Source: Haladaptatus pallidirubidus (GTDB lineage: Archaea > Halobacteriota > Halobacteria > Halobacteriales > Haladaptataceae). From it: a stretch of DNA of 64,000 nucleotides. Numbering within the stretch: position 1 is the first letter of the stretch; each line of letters begins with the position of its first letter. The DNA is taken from assembly GCF_020700235.1 (NCBI RefSeq), contig NZ_CP085301.1, positions 310,001-374,000 on the forward strand. The letters are read 5' to 3'. The notes beneath the pieces were generated by a model that saw only the letters and a list, made by a program, of their open reading frames with translations, ran no database searches and was not told where the DNA came from. The position numbers and the translations under genes are program-made. Below are positions 17,532 through 25,578 of the stretch, one piece after another.

Positions 17532-18041
17532 CTACGCCGATTCCGACAGCGTCACGCCGAGGCGGTCTTCCAACGCTTCGATGACCGACCCGCCGACGCC
17601 CGCGCGGTTGGCCCGGTTTTGCTCGACGGCGAGAAGGTGTTTTTCCGGAATCTCGAGTTCCTCGGCGAGTTCCTCGCGCTGGAGTCCCGCATCCTGTCGC
17701 GCTTCGACGACGTTGTCGCCGTAGTTGGAGACGAGGTACGGAAGCGGGTCGTCGTCGTAGTTCGTCCCCTCTTCCTCCCAGTGGCGGGCGTCGCCCTTGC
17801 GCGCGTCGTCCATCCGCGCCGTTCGCTGGGCGGCCCGGCGCTTTCTATCCTGTTCGCTGGGTTCTCTCGATTCAGTCTTCGTGCGCTGTGCCGCGTCGTT
17901 GTGGCTCGCACAGTTTTCACAGACGGACAACTGTGCGCCCGCGACGCTCGCCTCGGTCAGCGAGTCGGTCGCTTTGCCGCAGAGTTCGCAGGAACCGCCG
18001 CCACCGCCGCCGGAGGAGTTCCCGGTCGAGTATTTGGCCAT
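17532..18041 (-). CDS. Multiprotein bridging factor 1 (MBF1)-type HTH protein
   Basis: A 169-residue protein with an N-terminal zinc ribbon (CELCGK about residue 18 and CENCAS about 41), a basic/acidic linker, and a C-terminal Cro/C1-type helix-turn-helix (VVEARQDAGLQREELAEELEIPEKHLLAVEQNR). This is the archaeal MBF1 architecture, a putative coactivator or ribosome-associated factor conserved across archaea. The Ser/Gly-rich start (GNSSGGGGGGS) precedes the ribbon. It lies 49 bases upstream of the AlaX gene on the same strand, so co-transcription with the editing protein is possible. Confidence 0.9.
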   Translation of the reverse strand: MAKYSTGNSSGGGGGGSCELCGKATDSLTEASVAGAQLSVCENCASHNDAAQRTKTESREPSEQDRKRRAAQRTARMDDARKGDARHWEEEGTNYDDDPLPYLVSNYGDNVVEARQDAGLQREELAEELEIPEKHLLAVEQNRANRAGVGGSVIEALEDRLGVTLSESA

Positions 18042-18157
18042 ACACCTGTTAGGGAGGGGCCACATTTCAATATCGCGTTTACATTCGGAGCAAAGTGGTG
18101 GGAACGCGCCCGAACGTTTATCCTCGGCGTCGTCGTCCCCCTGTCGGGGGAATCGGG

Positions 18158-18361
18158 ATGCTAAGCGCACGAAACCGACTGACAGGAGAGGTAGTGGAAG
18201 TTCAAACCGGCGACGTGACCACCGAAGTGACCATCGACGTGAACGACGAGACAGTAACCGCGGTCATCACCCGCGAATCGGCGGAAGACCTCGAAATCGA
18301 GGAGGGAATGGAACTGACGGCAGTGGTCAAAGCGACCGACGTGATGGTTCGCTCGGACTGA
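18158..18361 (+). CDS. TOBE-domain (molybdenum-pterin-binding-like) small protein
   Basis: A 67-residue single TOBE/Mop domain: MLSARNRLTGEVVEVQTGDV with EVTIDVNDETVTAVIT and GMELTAVVKATDVMV. This matches molbindins, which bind molybdate or tungstate as oligomers. The S-A-R-N start is the family signature. The ATG at 18158 is chosen because all upstream residues are unlike the family. No molybdate transporter or cofactor gene is adjacent, so storage or sensing in the cytoplasm is the reasonable guess. Confidence 0.88.
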   Translation: MLSARNRLTGEVVEVQTGDVTTEVTIDVNDETVTAVITRESAEDLEIEEGMELTAVVKATDVMVRSD

Positions 18362-18470
18362 GTGATTGAACGGACGCGGACGAAAACCATTTTATCCGGA
18401 ACCTCACCGACCGCTCGTCGATTCGCGCCGAATCGACAGACCGATTTACTCGCTTCCGGTTACGGTTTGC

Positions 18471-18872
18471 ATGGACGAATTCGGCTACACCACCGCGGTC
18501 GAAACGCGCTACAGCGACTTCGACACGATGGGCCACGTCAACAACGCGGTGTACGCGACCTACCTCGAACAGGCACGACTCGACTACTTTGGGGACGTTA
18601 TCGGAATTCCGCTGGACGAAATCAGCGGCGTCGTCGCTCACCTCGAAATCGATTATCGACGGTCGATAACGCCGGAAGACGAGGTGACTGTGGCCATGCG
18701 AGTTGCGGAACTCGGCGAGTCGAGCATCACGATGGAACACGAAATCCGAGCGGGAGCCGACGTGGCGGCAACCGCCGAAGTCGTGCAGGTCGCCATCGAC
18801 GGGAATACCGGCGACCCTCGCCCGATCCCTCCAGAACTGCGCGACCGAATCATCACGTACGAAGGCCTCTGA
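18471..18872 (+). CDS. Hotdog-fold acyl-CoA thioesterase (4HBT-like)
   Basis: A 133-residue protein with the 4-hydroxybenzoyl-CoA thioesterase signature YSDFDTMGHVNNAVYATYLEQAR, in which D and N/H contribute the active site. A beta sheet follows (VVAHLEIDYRRSI, VTVAMRVAELGESSITMEHEI). It hydrolyses acyl-CoA, with specificity unknown. The ATG at 18471 begins MDEFGYTTAVETRYSD, the natural strand start. It lies 109 bases downstream of the TOBE gene, on the same strand. Confidence 0.9.
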   Translation: MDEFGYTTAVETRYSDFDTMGHVNNAVYATYLEQARLDYFGDVIGIPLDEISGVVAHLEIDYRRSITPEDEVTVAMRVAELGESSITMEHEIRAGADVAATAEVVQVAIDGNTGDPRPIPPELRDRIITYEGL

Positions 18873-19007
18873 TCGCAGAATCTCATCGCAGGCGTCGAAA
18901 CCATTTTTCGGCGTCGGCGAACTGGTTCGCCTTCAAGCGCGGGACTACACTTCCATTCGGCTCTATAGTCGATTTTTTGGTACGGGAACGAGACAGCGCT
19001 TGCTGGT

Positions 19008-19050
19008 CGGTATAAATGCAGATGACAGTCACCAGCCGTGGCTGATGACT
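19008..19050 (+). promoter_or_regulatory. TATA-like site followed by an interrupted hairpin
   Basis: GGTATAAATG (about 19008-19017) is a good TATA-like element. Just downstream the arms ACAGTCA and TGACTGT flank an inner CAGCC/GGCTG stem. The site points to a possible short transcript running towards the tRNA-Leu gene, or to a 3' structure for the thioesterase gene. No coding region is seen in this 280-base gap. Confidence 0.3.
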
Positions 19051-19111
19051 GTTGTTTCAGTAGAATTGTGCGTGGGTGATGTCCACGAAGGAGATCACCT
19101 GCATCGTGTTC

Positions 19112-19149
19112 GGCGGTTACACCGCCTCACGAATCGCGGCAAAGCCGCG
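19112..19149 (-). terminator. Two tandem hairpins downstream of tRNA-Leu(GAG)
   Basis: GGCGGT-TAC-ACCGCC (19112-19126) and CGCGGC-AAA-GCCGCG (19135-19149) lie within 45 bases of the tRNA 3' end, on the downstream side of its minus-strand transcript. They are probably trailer or terminator structures. Confidence 0.4.
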
Positions 19150-19156
19150 TTTGCGA

Positions 19157-19241
<85 letters not shown>

Positions 19242-19278
19242 TCGCTGTGTCTTTCCGCACTCAATCGTAGACGGTGGC

Positions 19279-19289
19279 CTAATAAAAGA
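19279..19289 (-). promoter_or_regulatory. TATA box for tRNA-Leu(GAG)
   Basis: The minus strand reads TCTTTTATTAG at 19279-19289, about 40 bases before the mature tRNA 5' end, which is the usual distance when a short leader is removed by RNase P. Confidence 0.5.
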
Positions 19290-19382
19290 CCTTTCATTTG
19301 AGTCGCCGACGCGAACGATTCGCACAGAAATGCCAGGTGGAGGCCACTAATTTCATATTATTTGGCGACGTTCGGAAGAAAG

Positions 19383-19523
19383 ATGCCACTCCAACGGCTC
19401 ATCAATCGGTTTCGAAACAGCCACATCGATTACGTCTGTGCGAACTGCGGACGCGCGTTCAACCTTCCCCTCGATTCGTGTCCCTCTTGCGAGGATGAGC
19501 CCCTGCATCGAATCAAGAAGTAA
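19383..19523 (+). CDS. 46-residue double-CxxC zinc-ribbon protein
   Basis: This small reading frame begins with ATG at 19383 and ends with TAA at 19523. It starts MPLQRLINRFRNSH and contains CANCGRAF and CPSCEDE, two knuckles that together form a treble-clef or zinc-ribbon site. The end HRIKK is basic. A TATA-like CATATTATTT lies 22-31 bases upstream, supporting a leaderless mRNA. Such micro-proteins are common and conserved in haloarchaea, and roles in nucleic-acid binding or stress adaptation have been proposed. No partner gene is evident. Confidence 0.75.
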   Translation: MPLQRLINRFRNSHIDYVCANCGRAFNLPLDSCPSCEDEPLHRIKK

Positions 19524-19581
19524 CAGGTGTACGGCCGGCACTAAAGTAACTGGTATGCCGCGGGAGTCCTAACGCCTGAGC

Positions 19582-20142
19582 ATGGAGTCTACGGTTCGGA
19601 ACAACGTTCCGGCGCTGACCGCGCTGTTGACCGTCATCTCGCTCGCACTGGTGTTCGCCGCGGTACTTGGCATCGTCCCAAAGGGGTCGATTCCGCGCGC
19701 ACCCGACTCAGTTCTCGGCGCAATTCCGCACGTCAACGCCGTCATCAGCATCATCGCAGTCGGGGTTATCGGAACCGCGTGGCGCGACATCCGCCGCGGA
19801 AACGTCGCCCGCCACCGCGCCGGGATGCTCACCGGTGTCGTGCTGTTCGTCGCCTTTCTCGGCTTCTATCTCTACCGCGTGTCGCTGGAGGGACCGACCG
19901 AGTTCGCAGGCCCGGAAACGGTCTACCAGTTCCTCTACCTGCCGGTGTTGGCGATTCACATGCTGTTGGCCATCGCCTGCATTCCCCTGCTCTACTACGT
20001 GCTTCTGCTGGCGATTTCGTACCCCATCAACGAACTTTCGGGGACGAACCACCCGCGAGTCGGGCGAATCGCGGCGACCCTCTGGTTGATTTCCTTTTCC
20101 CTCGGCGTGGTCGTCTACACCCTCCTCTACGTAGTGTACTGA
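19582..20142 (+). CDS. DUF420-family membrane protein
   Basis: A 186-residue membrane protein with five hydrophobic segments (about 12-30, 50-66, 82-100, 118-144, 160-184). Histidines and aromatics match DUF420 (PHVNAVISIIAVGVIGTAWRDI, RHRAGMLTG, IHMLLAIACIPLLYY). DUF420 proteins often occur near terminal oxidase and heme-handling genes, but none is adjacent here, so the role is unknown. It follows the 46-residue zinc-ribbon gene by 58 bases on the same strand. Confidence 0.85.
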   Translation: MESTVRNNVPALTALLTVISLALVFAAVLGIVPKGSIPRAPDSVLGAIPHVNAVISIIAVGVIGTAWRDIRRGNVARHRAGMLTGVVLFVAFLGFYLYRVSLEGPTEFAGPETVYQFLYLPVLAIHMLLAIACIPLLYYVLLLAISYPINELSGTNHPRVGRIAATLWLISFSLGVVVYTLLYVVY

Positions 20143-20213
20143 TACGACGGTTCGTCGGATCCCGTCTGGCAATCAGCCACACGATATTTCCCCCAACAAC
20201 CCTTACGACACCT

Positions 20214-20381
20214 ATGCCAATTCCCGGGTACGACGAGGACGATTTGGACGAGATGCTCGAAGAGCGACTGGAAGAGCGCGACGAGCAGTTTCTCACGCCG
20301 AGTCAGCGCGAGGAGTACGAAAACGGCGGTAGCCTCCTCGATATCCTGAGCGAAGACGATATTCATCGACTGCTGAACTGA
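20214..20381 (+). CDS. Small acidic protein of unknown function
   Basis: A 55-residue frame from ATG 20214 to TGA 20381: MPIPGYDEDDLDEMLEERL and a DILSEDDIHRLLN end. It is very acidic and predicted helical, with heptad-like charges. A TATA-like element (GATATTTCC) lies about 25 bases before the ATG. It is too short to classify; its acidity and codon use match real haloarchaeal proteins, while the opposite-strand frame gives an arginine/serine-rich shadow. Confidence 0.6.
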   Translation: MPIPGYDEDDLDEMLEERLEERDEQFLTPSQREEYENGGSLLDILSEDDIHRLLN

Positions 20382-20455
20382 GAATGCGAACTTCGAGGTG
20401 GAACAGCAGACCGTCCTCTGATTTTCATCAAAATCTACGCAACCGGCTCGCGGGT

Positions 20456-20604
20456 CTCGGCGGATGAAGGGCGAACGAAGAAGATACGAGTGGCGAAGCC
20501 ACGAGTACCGACTGAGGGCCGGAGAAAATTTCCGATTTTCTCCGGCCCTCGGTCGTTCACGACTCGCTACGCTCGTCGCTCTCTCTCGCCCTTCATCCGC
20601 CGAG
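20456..20604. repeat. Nested long inverted repeat (19-bp outer, 16-bp inner stem)
   Basis: The outer arms 20456-20474 and 20586-20604 are exact reverse complements (left arm CTCGGCGGATGAAGGGCGA). Between them sits an inner perfect hairpin: arm GAGGGCCGGAGAAAAT (20514-20529), loop TTCCG, and the complementary arm (20535-20550). A small GTGGC-GAA-GCCAC stem lies at 20490-20502. The 149-base unit is intergenic and non-coding, and its inner core matches the hairpin at 8137-8159. Confidence 0.85.
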
Positions 20605-20656
20605 GAAGTGATCAAAATAGAATACAATAAAGGGAGGAAACATCGTATCTGAAATC

Positions 20657-21016
20657 ATGTCAGAGATCACCAGTCGCCGGGTGGGCCACCACTTCATCTC
20701 GGCCCTGTTGGGGTTTGCGTCAGTGTTACTGTTTCATCTGGAATACGCCCCGGAAAACGCGGCGAATCCGTACTGGCTCGGTGGCGGCATACTGGTCGGC
20801 AGTACAGTGATTGTGATGGAGTATCGAAGGAGAGAAATCAGTGCGGTGCTGGAAAACTCGATGACGATTACGTCTCTCGCGCTTATCGTCGGTGTCGTCC
20901 TCGTCGCTACCGTAATCACGGTTGCTGAACTCCATTATACGCCGAAATGGACCTCCGGATTGTTGGGACTGGCCTGTAGCAATCTCGTCGTCGTCCCGCT
21001 CTATCTCTCGAACTGA
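20657..21016 (+). CDS. Four-helix small membrane protein of unknown function
   Basis: A 119-residue protein with hydrophobic segments at about 14-26, 40-56, 68-90 and 101-116, separated by short charged loops (EYRRREISAVLENS, ELHYTPKWTS). No catalytic residues stand out. A TATA-like ACAATAAAGG lies about 27 bases upstream of the ATG. It is convergent with purF and follows the nested inverted repeat. It is probably a taxon-restricted inner-membrane protein. Confidence 0.6.
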   Translation: MSEITSRRVGHHFISALLGFASVLLFHLEYAPENAANPYWLGGGILVGSTVIVMEYRRREISAVLENSMTITSLALIVGVVLVATVITVAELHYTPKWTSGLLGLACSNLVVVPLYLSN

Positions 21017-21056
21017 GGGACACACTGCTCACAAATCGTTCTACAAAAGCTCGTTC

Positions 21057-22520
21057 TCAGTCGCTCGCACCTTCGATAACCGGACGCGACACGTCGCGGT
21101 CTGTCTCCTCGTCTTCAATGTCGTACGGGTATTCGCCGGTCACACAGCCCAGACAGAGGTCGCCCTGCTGGACGGCGAGCGACTCCGCGATGGCCTCCTT
21201 CGAGAGGTAGGCGAGACTGTCGGCCGAAATGGTGTCTCGAATCTCCTCGACGGATTTGTCCGAGGCGATGAGTTCCTCACGGGTGGCCATGTTGATGCCC
21301 ATGTAACACGGCGCGACGATTGGCGGGGCACCGATGCGCATGTGGACTTCTTCAGCCCCGCAGTCTTTGAGCAGTTGGACGAGTTGGGTCGATGTCGTCC
21401 CCCGGACGATGCTGTCGTCGATGATGGTCACCGTTCGGCCCTCGACGGTCGATTTGATGGGGTTGAGTTTGAGACGAACCGCGCGCTCGCGCTCGTCCTG
21501 CGTCGGCATGATGAAAGTCCGTCCGACGTAGCGGTTTTTCATCATCCCTTCCGCGAATTCCACGTCCGAACCGTCCTCCTGTGCGGCCTCGGCGTACCCC
21601 GACGCGAAGGCGCGGCCCGAGTCCGGAACGGGCATCACCACGTCGGATTCGATACCGCTTTCCTCCCAGAGCTTTCGGCCGAGTTCGCGCCGCACTTCGT
21701 ACACGAGGTTGCCGTCGATAACGCTGTCCGGGCGGGCGAAGTAGACGTGTTCGAAAAAGCAGTGCGCAGTTTGCTCGCGCTCCACGAGTTGATAAGTGTC
21801 GTAGCCCTCCCCGTCCGCTTGGAGGACGACGAGTTCGCCGGGGCGCACGTCGCGGACGAGTTCGCCGTCGATGGTGTCGATGGCCGAAGATTCGGACGCG
21901 ACGACGTAGCCGTCGTCCACTTTTCCGATGACGAGCGGCCGGTTGCCTTCGGGATCGCGAACGCCGAGCACCGTGTCGTCGTGCATGATCGCCAACGAGT
22001 ACGACCCGTGGATACGGTTCATCGTTCGCTTGACCGCGCGGATGAGGTCTTCTTCCAACAAATTTCGCGCCAAATCGTGCGCGATAACCTCCGTGTCGCC
22101 GTCGGAGGTGAAGGCGTGGCCCTTTCCGGCGAGTTCGTCCCGAATCTCCTCCGAGTTGACGAGATTGCCGTTGTGCGAGAGTGCGAGCGACCCGCTCTTG
22201 AACGAGACGGTAAACGGTTGCGCGCAGCTTTTGTCCACGCTTCCAGCCGTCGGATAGCGGACGTGGCCGATTCCGGCGCTTCCTTTGAGTCCGTTGATGT
22301 CCTCCTCGTCGAAGGCGTCACCGACGAGGCCCATCGAAACGTGGTCGTGTTGTTGAAACCCATCGTGAGTGACGATTCCCGCCGACTCCTGTCCGCGGTG
22401 CTGGAGGGCGTACAGCGAGTAATAGAGGGGGCGTGCCGCGTCTCGACCTGCGAGTGACGCGCCAACGACGCCGCATTTCTCCGTCGGCCCGCCGAGGTTC
22501 CCGTCCCGGCCAGTTGACAT
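21057..22520 (-). CDS. purF: Amidophosphoribosyltransferase PurF
   Basis: PurF transfers ammonia from glutamine to PRPP, the committed step of purine synthesis. The 487-residue protein contains the class II glutaminase with the catalytic Cys16 in EKCGVVGASL after a short leader that would be removed, SLYALQHRGQESAGI and LSHNGNLVN. The phosphoribosyltransferase half has FEHVYFARPDS, PVPDSGR and the PRPP loop VTIIDDSIVRGTTS. CYMGINM and CLGCVTGEYP supply cysteines typical of the Fe-S-cluster (Bacillus-like) type. The ATG at 22520 has a TATA-like TTTTTACTA about 27 bases upstream. It lies downstream of L37e. Confidence 0.95.
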   Translation of the reverse strand: MSTGRDGNLGGPTEKCGVVGASLAGRDAARPLYYSLYALQHRGQESAGIVTHDGFQQHDHVSMGLVGDAFDEEDINGLKGSAGIGHVRYPTAGSVDKSCAQPFTVSFKSGSLALSHNGNLVNSEEIRDELAGKGHAFTSDGDTEVIAHDLARNLLEEDLIRAVKRTMNRIHGSYSLAIMHDDTVLGVRDPEGNRPLVIGKVDDGYVVASESSAIDTIDGELVRDVRPGELVVLQADGEGYDTYQLVEREQTAHCFFEHVYFARPDSVIDGNLVYEVRRELGRKLWEESGIESDVVMPVPDSGRAFASGYAEAAQEDGSDVEFAEGMMKNRYVGRTFIMPTQDERERAVRLKLNPIKSTVEGRTVTIIDDSIVRGTTSTQLVQLLKDCGAEEVHMRIGAPPIVAPCYMGINMATREELIASDKSVEEIRDTISADSLAYLSKEAIAESLAVQQGDLCLGCVTGEYPYDIEDEETDRDVSRPVIEGASD

Positions 22521-22624
22521 AGCTGACCATTGTGCGGGCCAGTAGTAAAAACCCCCGCTATCGTGTCGAATTCGGAATCTCGAAGACAATAATTATGCAC
22601 GATTGTGTATATTTGTCTCGGCGA

Positions 22625-22641
22625 ACGAGCCGTCGGCTCGT
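22625..22641 (-). terminator. Hairpin after the L37e gene
   Basis: ACGAGCC-GTC-GGCTCGT is a perfect 7-bp stem about 40 bases past the L37e stop. It may mark the 3' end of the LSm-L37e transcript, before the separate purF promoter. Confidence 0.3.
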
Positions 22642-22679
22642 CGGTTGAGCAAGTAAGAGGGAAAATCAACGGCAGGCGC

Positions 22680-22856
22680 TTAGTTGTCGCCTGCTCGACT
22701 CTGCCACTCGTAGCTACGTTGCTTGCTCGACTTACCGAAGCCGCACGACGAGCATTCCTTTTTGCGCGAGTGGTACGATTTCTCGCCACAGCGGCGGCAT
22801 TTCACGTGCGTCGTCTTGTTCTTCTTGCCCTGGCTTGGGGTTCCTGCGCCAGTCAT
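22680..22856 (-). CDS. rpl37e: 50S ribosomal protein L37e
   Basis: A 58-residue ribosomal protein from ATG at 22856 to TAA at 22680-22682. [17 protein letters not shown] is followed by CRRCG (residues 20-24) and CSSCGFG (about 35-41), the four cysteines of the L37e zinc ribbon, and the [13 protein letters not shown] tail. Its first codon overlaps the end of the LSm gene by four bases, so the two are co-translated. This LSm-L37e-purF order is common in haloarchaea. Confidence 0.96.
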   Translation of the reverse strand: MTGAGTPSQGKKNKTTHVKCRRCGEKSYHSRKKECSSCGFGKSSKQRSYEWQSRAGDN

Positions 22857-23035
22857 GGATTAATCGAAACGACGTTATCGCCGCGTATAATGGTTGTGTC
22901 TTCGTCTTCGATGACGAGGTTCATGTGCTGGTCGTAGCCGGTGAGTGTTCCAGTGTACTCCTCGCCACCCTTCAACTGTACAGTCACGACAGAGTTCAGC
23001 GACGCTTCGAGAACGTCGAGTGGTCGTCCGCTCAT
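22853..23035 (-). CDS. Archaeal Sm-like protein (LSm)
   Basis: A 60-residue LSm protein: [29 protein letters not shown] covers the N-terminal helix and Sm1 motif (with [12 protein letters not shown]), and [10 protein letters not shown] is Sm2. It forms heptameric rings that bind U-rich RNA. It is one of the shortest natural LSm proteins, lacking most of the loop between Sm1 and Sm2, a known haloarchaeal feature. It is encoded just upstream of and overlapping L37e. Its promoter region contains an imperfect palindrome (23034-23063). Confidence 0.95.
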   Translation of the reverse strand: MSGRPLDVLEASLNSVVTVQLKGGEEYTGTLTGYDQHMNLVIEDEDTTIIRGDNVVSINP

Positions 23036-23070
23036 ATCAACAAACCCAGTGTTTGCGTTGATAAACGTAC
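23034..23070 (-). promoter_or_regulatory. LSm promoter with imperfect palindrome reaching the start codon
   Basis: On the minus strand a TATA-like GTTTATC (about 23060-23067) overlaps TATCAACGCAAAC, which pairs, apart from two unpaired bases, with GTTTGTTGATA ending at the LSm ATG. The repeat could be an operator or a 5' hairpin controlling LSm translation. Confidence 0.4.
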
Positions 23071-23107
23071 CGGAACGCGAGTCGGAAACCTTCGCTTTAA
23101 CCGAAAG

Positions 23108-24175
23108 TTAGAGGTCGACCGAGAATCCGTCGTGCTCACTCGCTTGCACGGCGAACTCGGCGAGCAGGTCGGCCGATGCTTCTAAATCCTCGATGTCGAT
23201 GACTTCGACGGGGGTGTGCATGTACCGATTCGGCAGGCCGAGGTTGAGCGACGGCGTCCCGCCGCTGGCCGTGTAAAAGGCGTCTGCGTCCGTTCCGGTT
23301 CGAATCCCCGCAGCCTGTAGTTGAATCGGTATTTCGGCGTCTTTCGCCGTCGTTCGAACTGCTTTGACCACTTCGGGGTGGTTCGTGCTCCCGCGTGCGA
23401 CGACGGGGCCACCGCCGAGGTCGATGCCGATATCTTTGAACTGCTCTTCGCTCGTCACGTCCGGGCTGTCCATTGCGTGCGTCACGTCCACGGCGACGAT
23501 TGCGTCGGGGTCGAGGTCGAAGCCGACCATCTTGGCACCCTGCAATCCGACTTCCTCCTGCACGGTACTCACGGCGTACACCGTCGCGTCGGCGCCGCGA
23601 TCTGCCGCGCGGCGCAACGCTTCCGCGGCGACCCACGTTCCGACGCGGTTGTCGATACCCGGCCCGGCGAGTCGCGTCCCGTGAAGTTCCTCTATGTTCG
23701 GAGCGAAGATGATGGGGTCGCCCACGTCCACGAGCTCCTCGGCTTCCGCCTCACTGCTCACGCCGATATCGACGTGCTGTTCCGTGATATCCTCGAACTC
23801 GTCGTCCTCCGGGTCGCGCAGGTGAATCGCCCGCTGGCCGACGACGCCGTTGACGACGCCGTCGTCGGTGTGAACTTTCACCTGTTGTCCCTTCGTGACG
23901 GTTCTGTCCGACCCGCCGATTTTATCGACGCGAAGGAAGCCGTCCTCGTCGATTCCGGCGACGATGAGGCCGATTTGGTCGGCGTGCCCTGCGAAGGCGA
24001 TTTCGGGGCCGTCGCCTTCGACGACGGCGACGGCATTGCCGTACTCGTCCGTCCGTACTTCGTCCGCGAATTCGGAGACGTATTCGACCCACGCGCGCTG
24101 TCCCGGAACTTCGAATCCCGAAGGGCTTGGCGTCGTTAACAGTGTCTGGAGAAACGCGCGACGCTGTTCGTTCAT
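23108..24175 (-). CDS. M42-family metallo-aminopeptidase (TET-like)
   Basis: A 355-residue co-catalytic metallopeptidase that probably assembles into a tetrahedral dodecamer and trims peptides released by the proteasome. The metal ligands and catalytic residues are readable: His in FAGHADQIGL, bridging Asp in PGIDNRVGTW, catalytic Glu pair in STVQEEVGLQG, Asp in VAVDVTHAMD and His in RYMHTPVEV. A small dimerisation domain is inserted between them. Upstream of LSm on the same strand but 72 bases away, it probably has its own promoter. Confidence 0.92.
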   Translation of the reverse strand: MNEQRRAFLQTLLTTPSPSGFEVPGQRAWVEYVSEFADEVRTDEYGNAVAVVEGDGPEIAFAGHADQIGLIVAGIDEDGFLRVDKIGGSDRTVTKGQQVKVHTDDGVVNGVVGQRAIHLRDPEDDEFEDITEQHVDIGVSSEAEAEELVDVGDPIIFAPNIEELHGTRLAGPGIDNRVGTWVAAEALRRAADRGADATVYAVSTVQEEVGLQGAKMVGFDLDPDAIVAVDVTHAMDSPDVTSEEQFKDIGIDLGGGPVVARGSTNHPEVVKAVRTTAKDAEIPIQLQAAGIRTGTDADAFYTASGGTPSLNLGLPNRYMHTPVEVIDIEDLEASADLLAEFAVQASEHDGFSVDL

Positions 24176-24286
24176 ACGAGTTTAGGGGGGACGGTGTCTC
24201 TTCAACCTCCTGAACATCGGCGAATGTTGTAACAATATGGATATTTATCCCGAACCGATAAGGCCGAGATTACCGAATGGGTGTGC

Positions 24287-24484
24287 ATGGGGGTTTTCGA
24301 ACTGCACCTACACGAACCGAATTTCACGCTCAACGCGGGCGAAAAAGGGTCGAAACCGAATCTCGACTGGGGCCAAACCGACGGCGAGGAGGAACGACCG
24401 CCGATTGCGGAGAAGCTCGGGCCGGTGTTCGTTCTGCTCGCCGTCATCGTTCTCGCGGTTCTCCGCAATCGCCGCCGAGAGTAG
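24287..24484 (+). CDS. Small C-terminally anchored protein, haloarchaeal
   Basis: A 65-residue protein from ATG 24287: MGVFELHLHEPNFTLNAG, a polar middle (DWGQTDGEEERPP), a single transmembrane helix (about 44-60, LGPVFVLLAVIVLAVL) and a basic RNRRRE end. The FELHLHEPxFTxNA start is a recognisable haloarchaeal motif. Topology would place the N-terminus outside or as a membrane-bound cap. A GTG at 24281 is an alternative start; a TATA-like GATATTTATCC lies about 40 bases upstream. The function is unknown. Confidence 0.65.
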   Translation: MGVFELHLHEPNFTLNAGEKGSKPNLDWGQTDGEEERPPIAEKLGPVFVLLAVIVLAVLRNRRRE

Positions 24485-24615
24485 GACGAACGATCCGGAG
24501 CAATCGAAATACGCGCAGACGAACGGAAAACCAACACGGACGGGGTAAATCAGGAGGGAAAAACGAAACCAGTGTAGACAGAAGGATTTTGTCCGCGCGA
24601 ACCCAACGTGACCGC

Positions 24616-25572
24616 GTGAATCTCTATCGTAGCGTGCGTGCCGTCACCGGCGCGTCCGGAAACGGCCCGATCGACTGGGCTGCGGTCGCCGAGGCGGCGA
24701 AGTCTGCGACGGAACCGGGGTCTATCGAACTCTCCGCCGAAGAGCGGACGGGGTACGCGACCGACGTTCGTGACGCCCGCGCTCGCGTCCGAGAGGCGTC
24801 CGGCGTCTCGTTCGACGTGCCGGACACCGTCGAAATTCAGAACCGTCACCACTGGATAGACGCGAACATCACCACGTTCAAGCGCGTGATGGAACCCATC
24901 GAGGAACACGGGCAAACGGTGCTTCCCGGCGTCTCCCGCGTCGTCAACACGGGAACGATGTCGTTCATGCTCGCCCTCCTCGGTAACAACGTCCTCGGTC
25001 AGTACGACCCGCTCTTGCTCGCGGACGGCAAGGGGGACGACCACGCTCTCTACTTCGTCCATCCGAACATCAAGCGAATCGCCGGAAAGTTGGACGTGGA
25101 TTTCGACCGGTTCCGGCGCTGGATAGCCTTCCACGAAGTGACCCACGCCGCGGAATTCGGCGCGGCTCCGTGGCTCTCAGGCCACCTCGAATCGCGGATG
25201 GAATCCGGCATCGAAGCGTTGGCCCACGGCCAAGTAGACCGCGAGGCGTTCCGCGAACTCGACGCCGTGATGACCTCCGTCGAGGGGTACGCCGAACTCC
25301 TCATGGACGAGGCATTCGACGACGAGTACGAAGATCTGCGGCGGAAGATCGAGGCCCGTCGGAAAGGGATGAACCCCCTCTCGAAACTCGTCCGGCGGAT
25401 GCTCGGACTCGGCATGAAACGCAGACAGTACGAGCGCGGTAAGGAGTTCTTCGAGTACGTGGTCAGCGTCGAGGGCGTCGAAACCGCGACCCGAGTGTGG
25501 GACGGTCCGGAGAACCTCCCCAGCGACGACGAACTCGACCACCCCGAACAGTGGCTTGCGCGAATCAAGTAG
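24616..25572 (+). CDS. Zinc-dependent metalloprotease, DUF2342 type
   Basis: A 318-residue protein with HEVTHAAEFGAAPWL, the HExxH zincin motif, and downstream EALAHGQVDREAFRELDAVM and VEGYAELLMDE, where the third ligand glutamate of this family (Vx(G/A)YAE) lies. The family includes mycobacterial and haloarchaeal zinc-dependent metalloproteases, sometimes annotated as coenzyme-F420-biosynthesis-associated. No signal peptide is seen, so it is cytosolic or membrane-peripheral. I use the GTG at 24616 (VNLYRSVRAVTG) because upstream residues are not protein-like. It follows the small anchored protein by about 130 bases. Confidence 0.85.
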   Translation: MNLYRSVRAVTGASGNGPIDWAAVAEAAKSATEPGSIELSAEERTGYATDVRDARARVREASGVSFDVPDTVEIQNRHHWIDANITTFKRVMEPIEEHGQTVLPGVSRVVNTGTMSFMLALLGNNVLGQYDPLLLADGKGDDHALYFVHPNIKRIAGKLDVDFDRFRRWIAFHEVTHAAEFGAAPWLSGHLESRMESGIEALAHGQVDREAFRELDAVMTSVEGYAELLMDEAFDDEYEDLRRKIEARRKGMNPLSKLVRRMLGLGMKRRQYERGKEFFEYVVSVEGVETATRVWDGPENLPSDDELDHPEQWLARIK

Positions 25573-25578
25573 TAGAAC

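Noticed and set aside
20922..22457. A 511-residue plus-strand frame opposite purF
   Set aside because: It lies opposite the strongly supported PurF protein and has no recognisable motif; long antisense frames are expected at this G+C and codon use.
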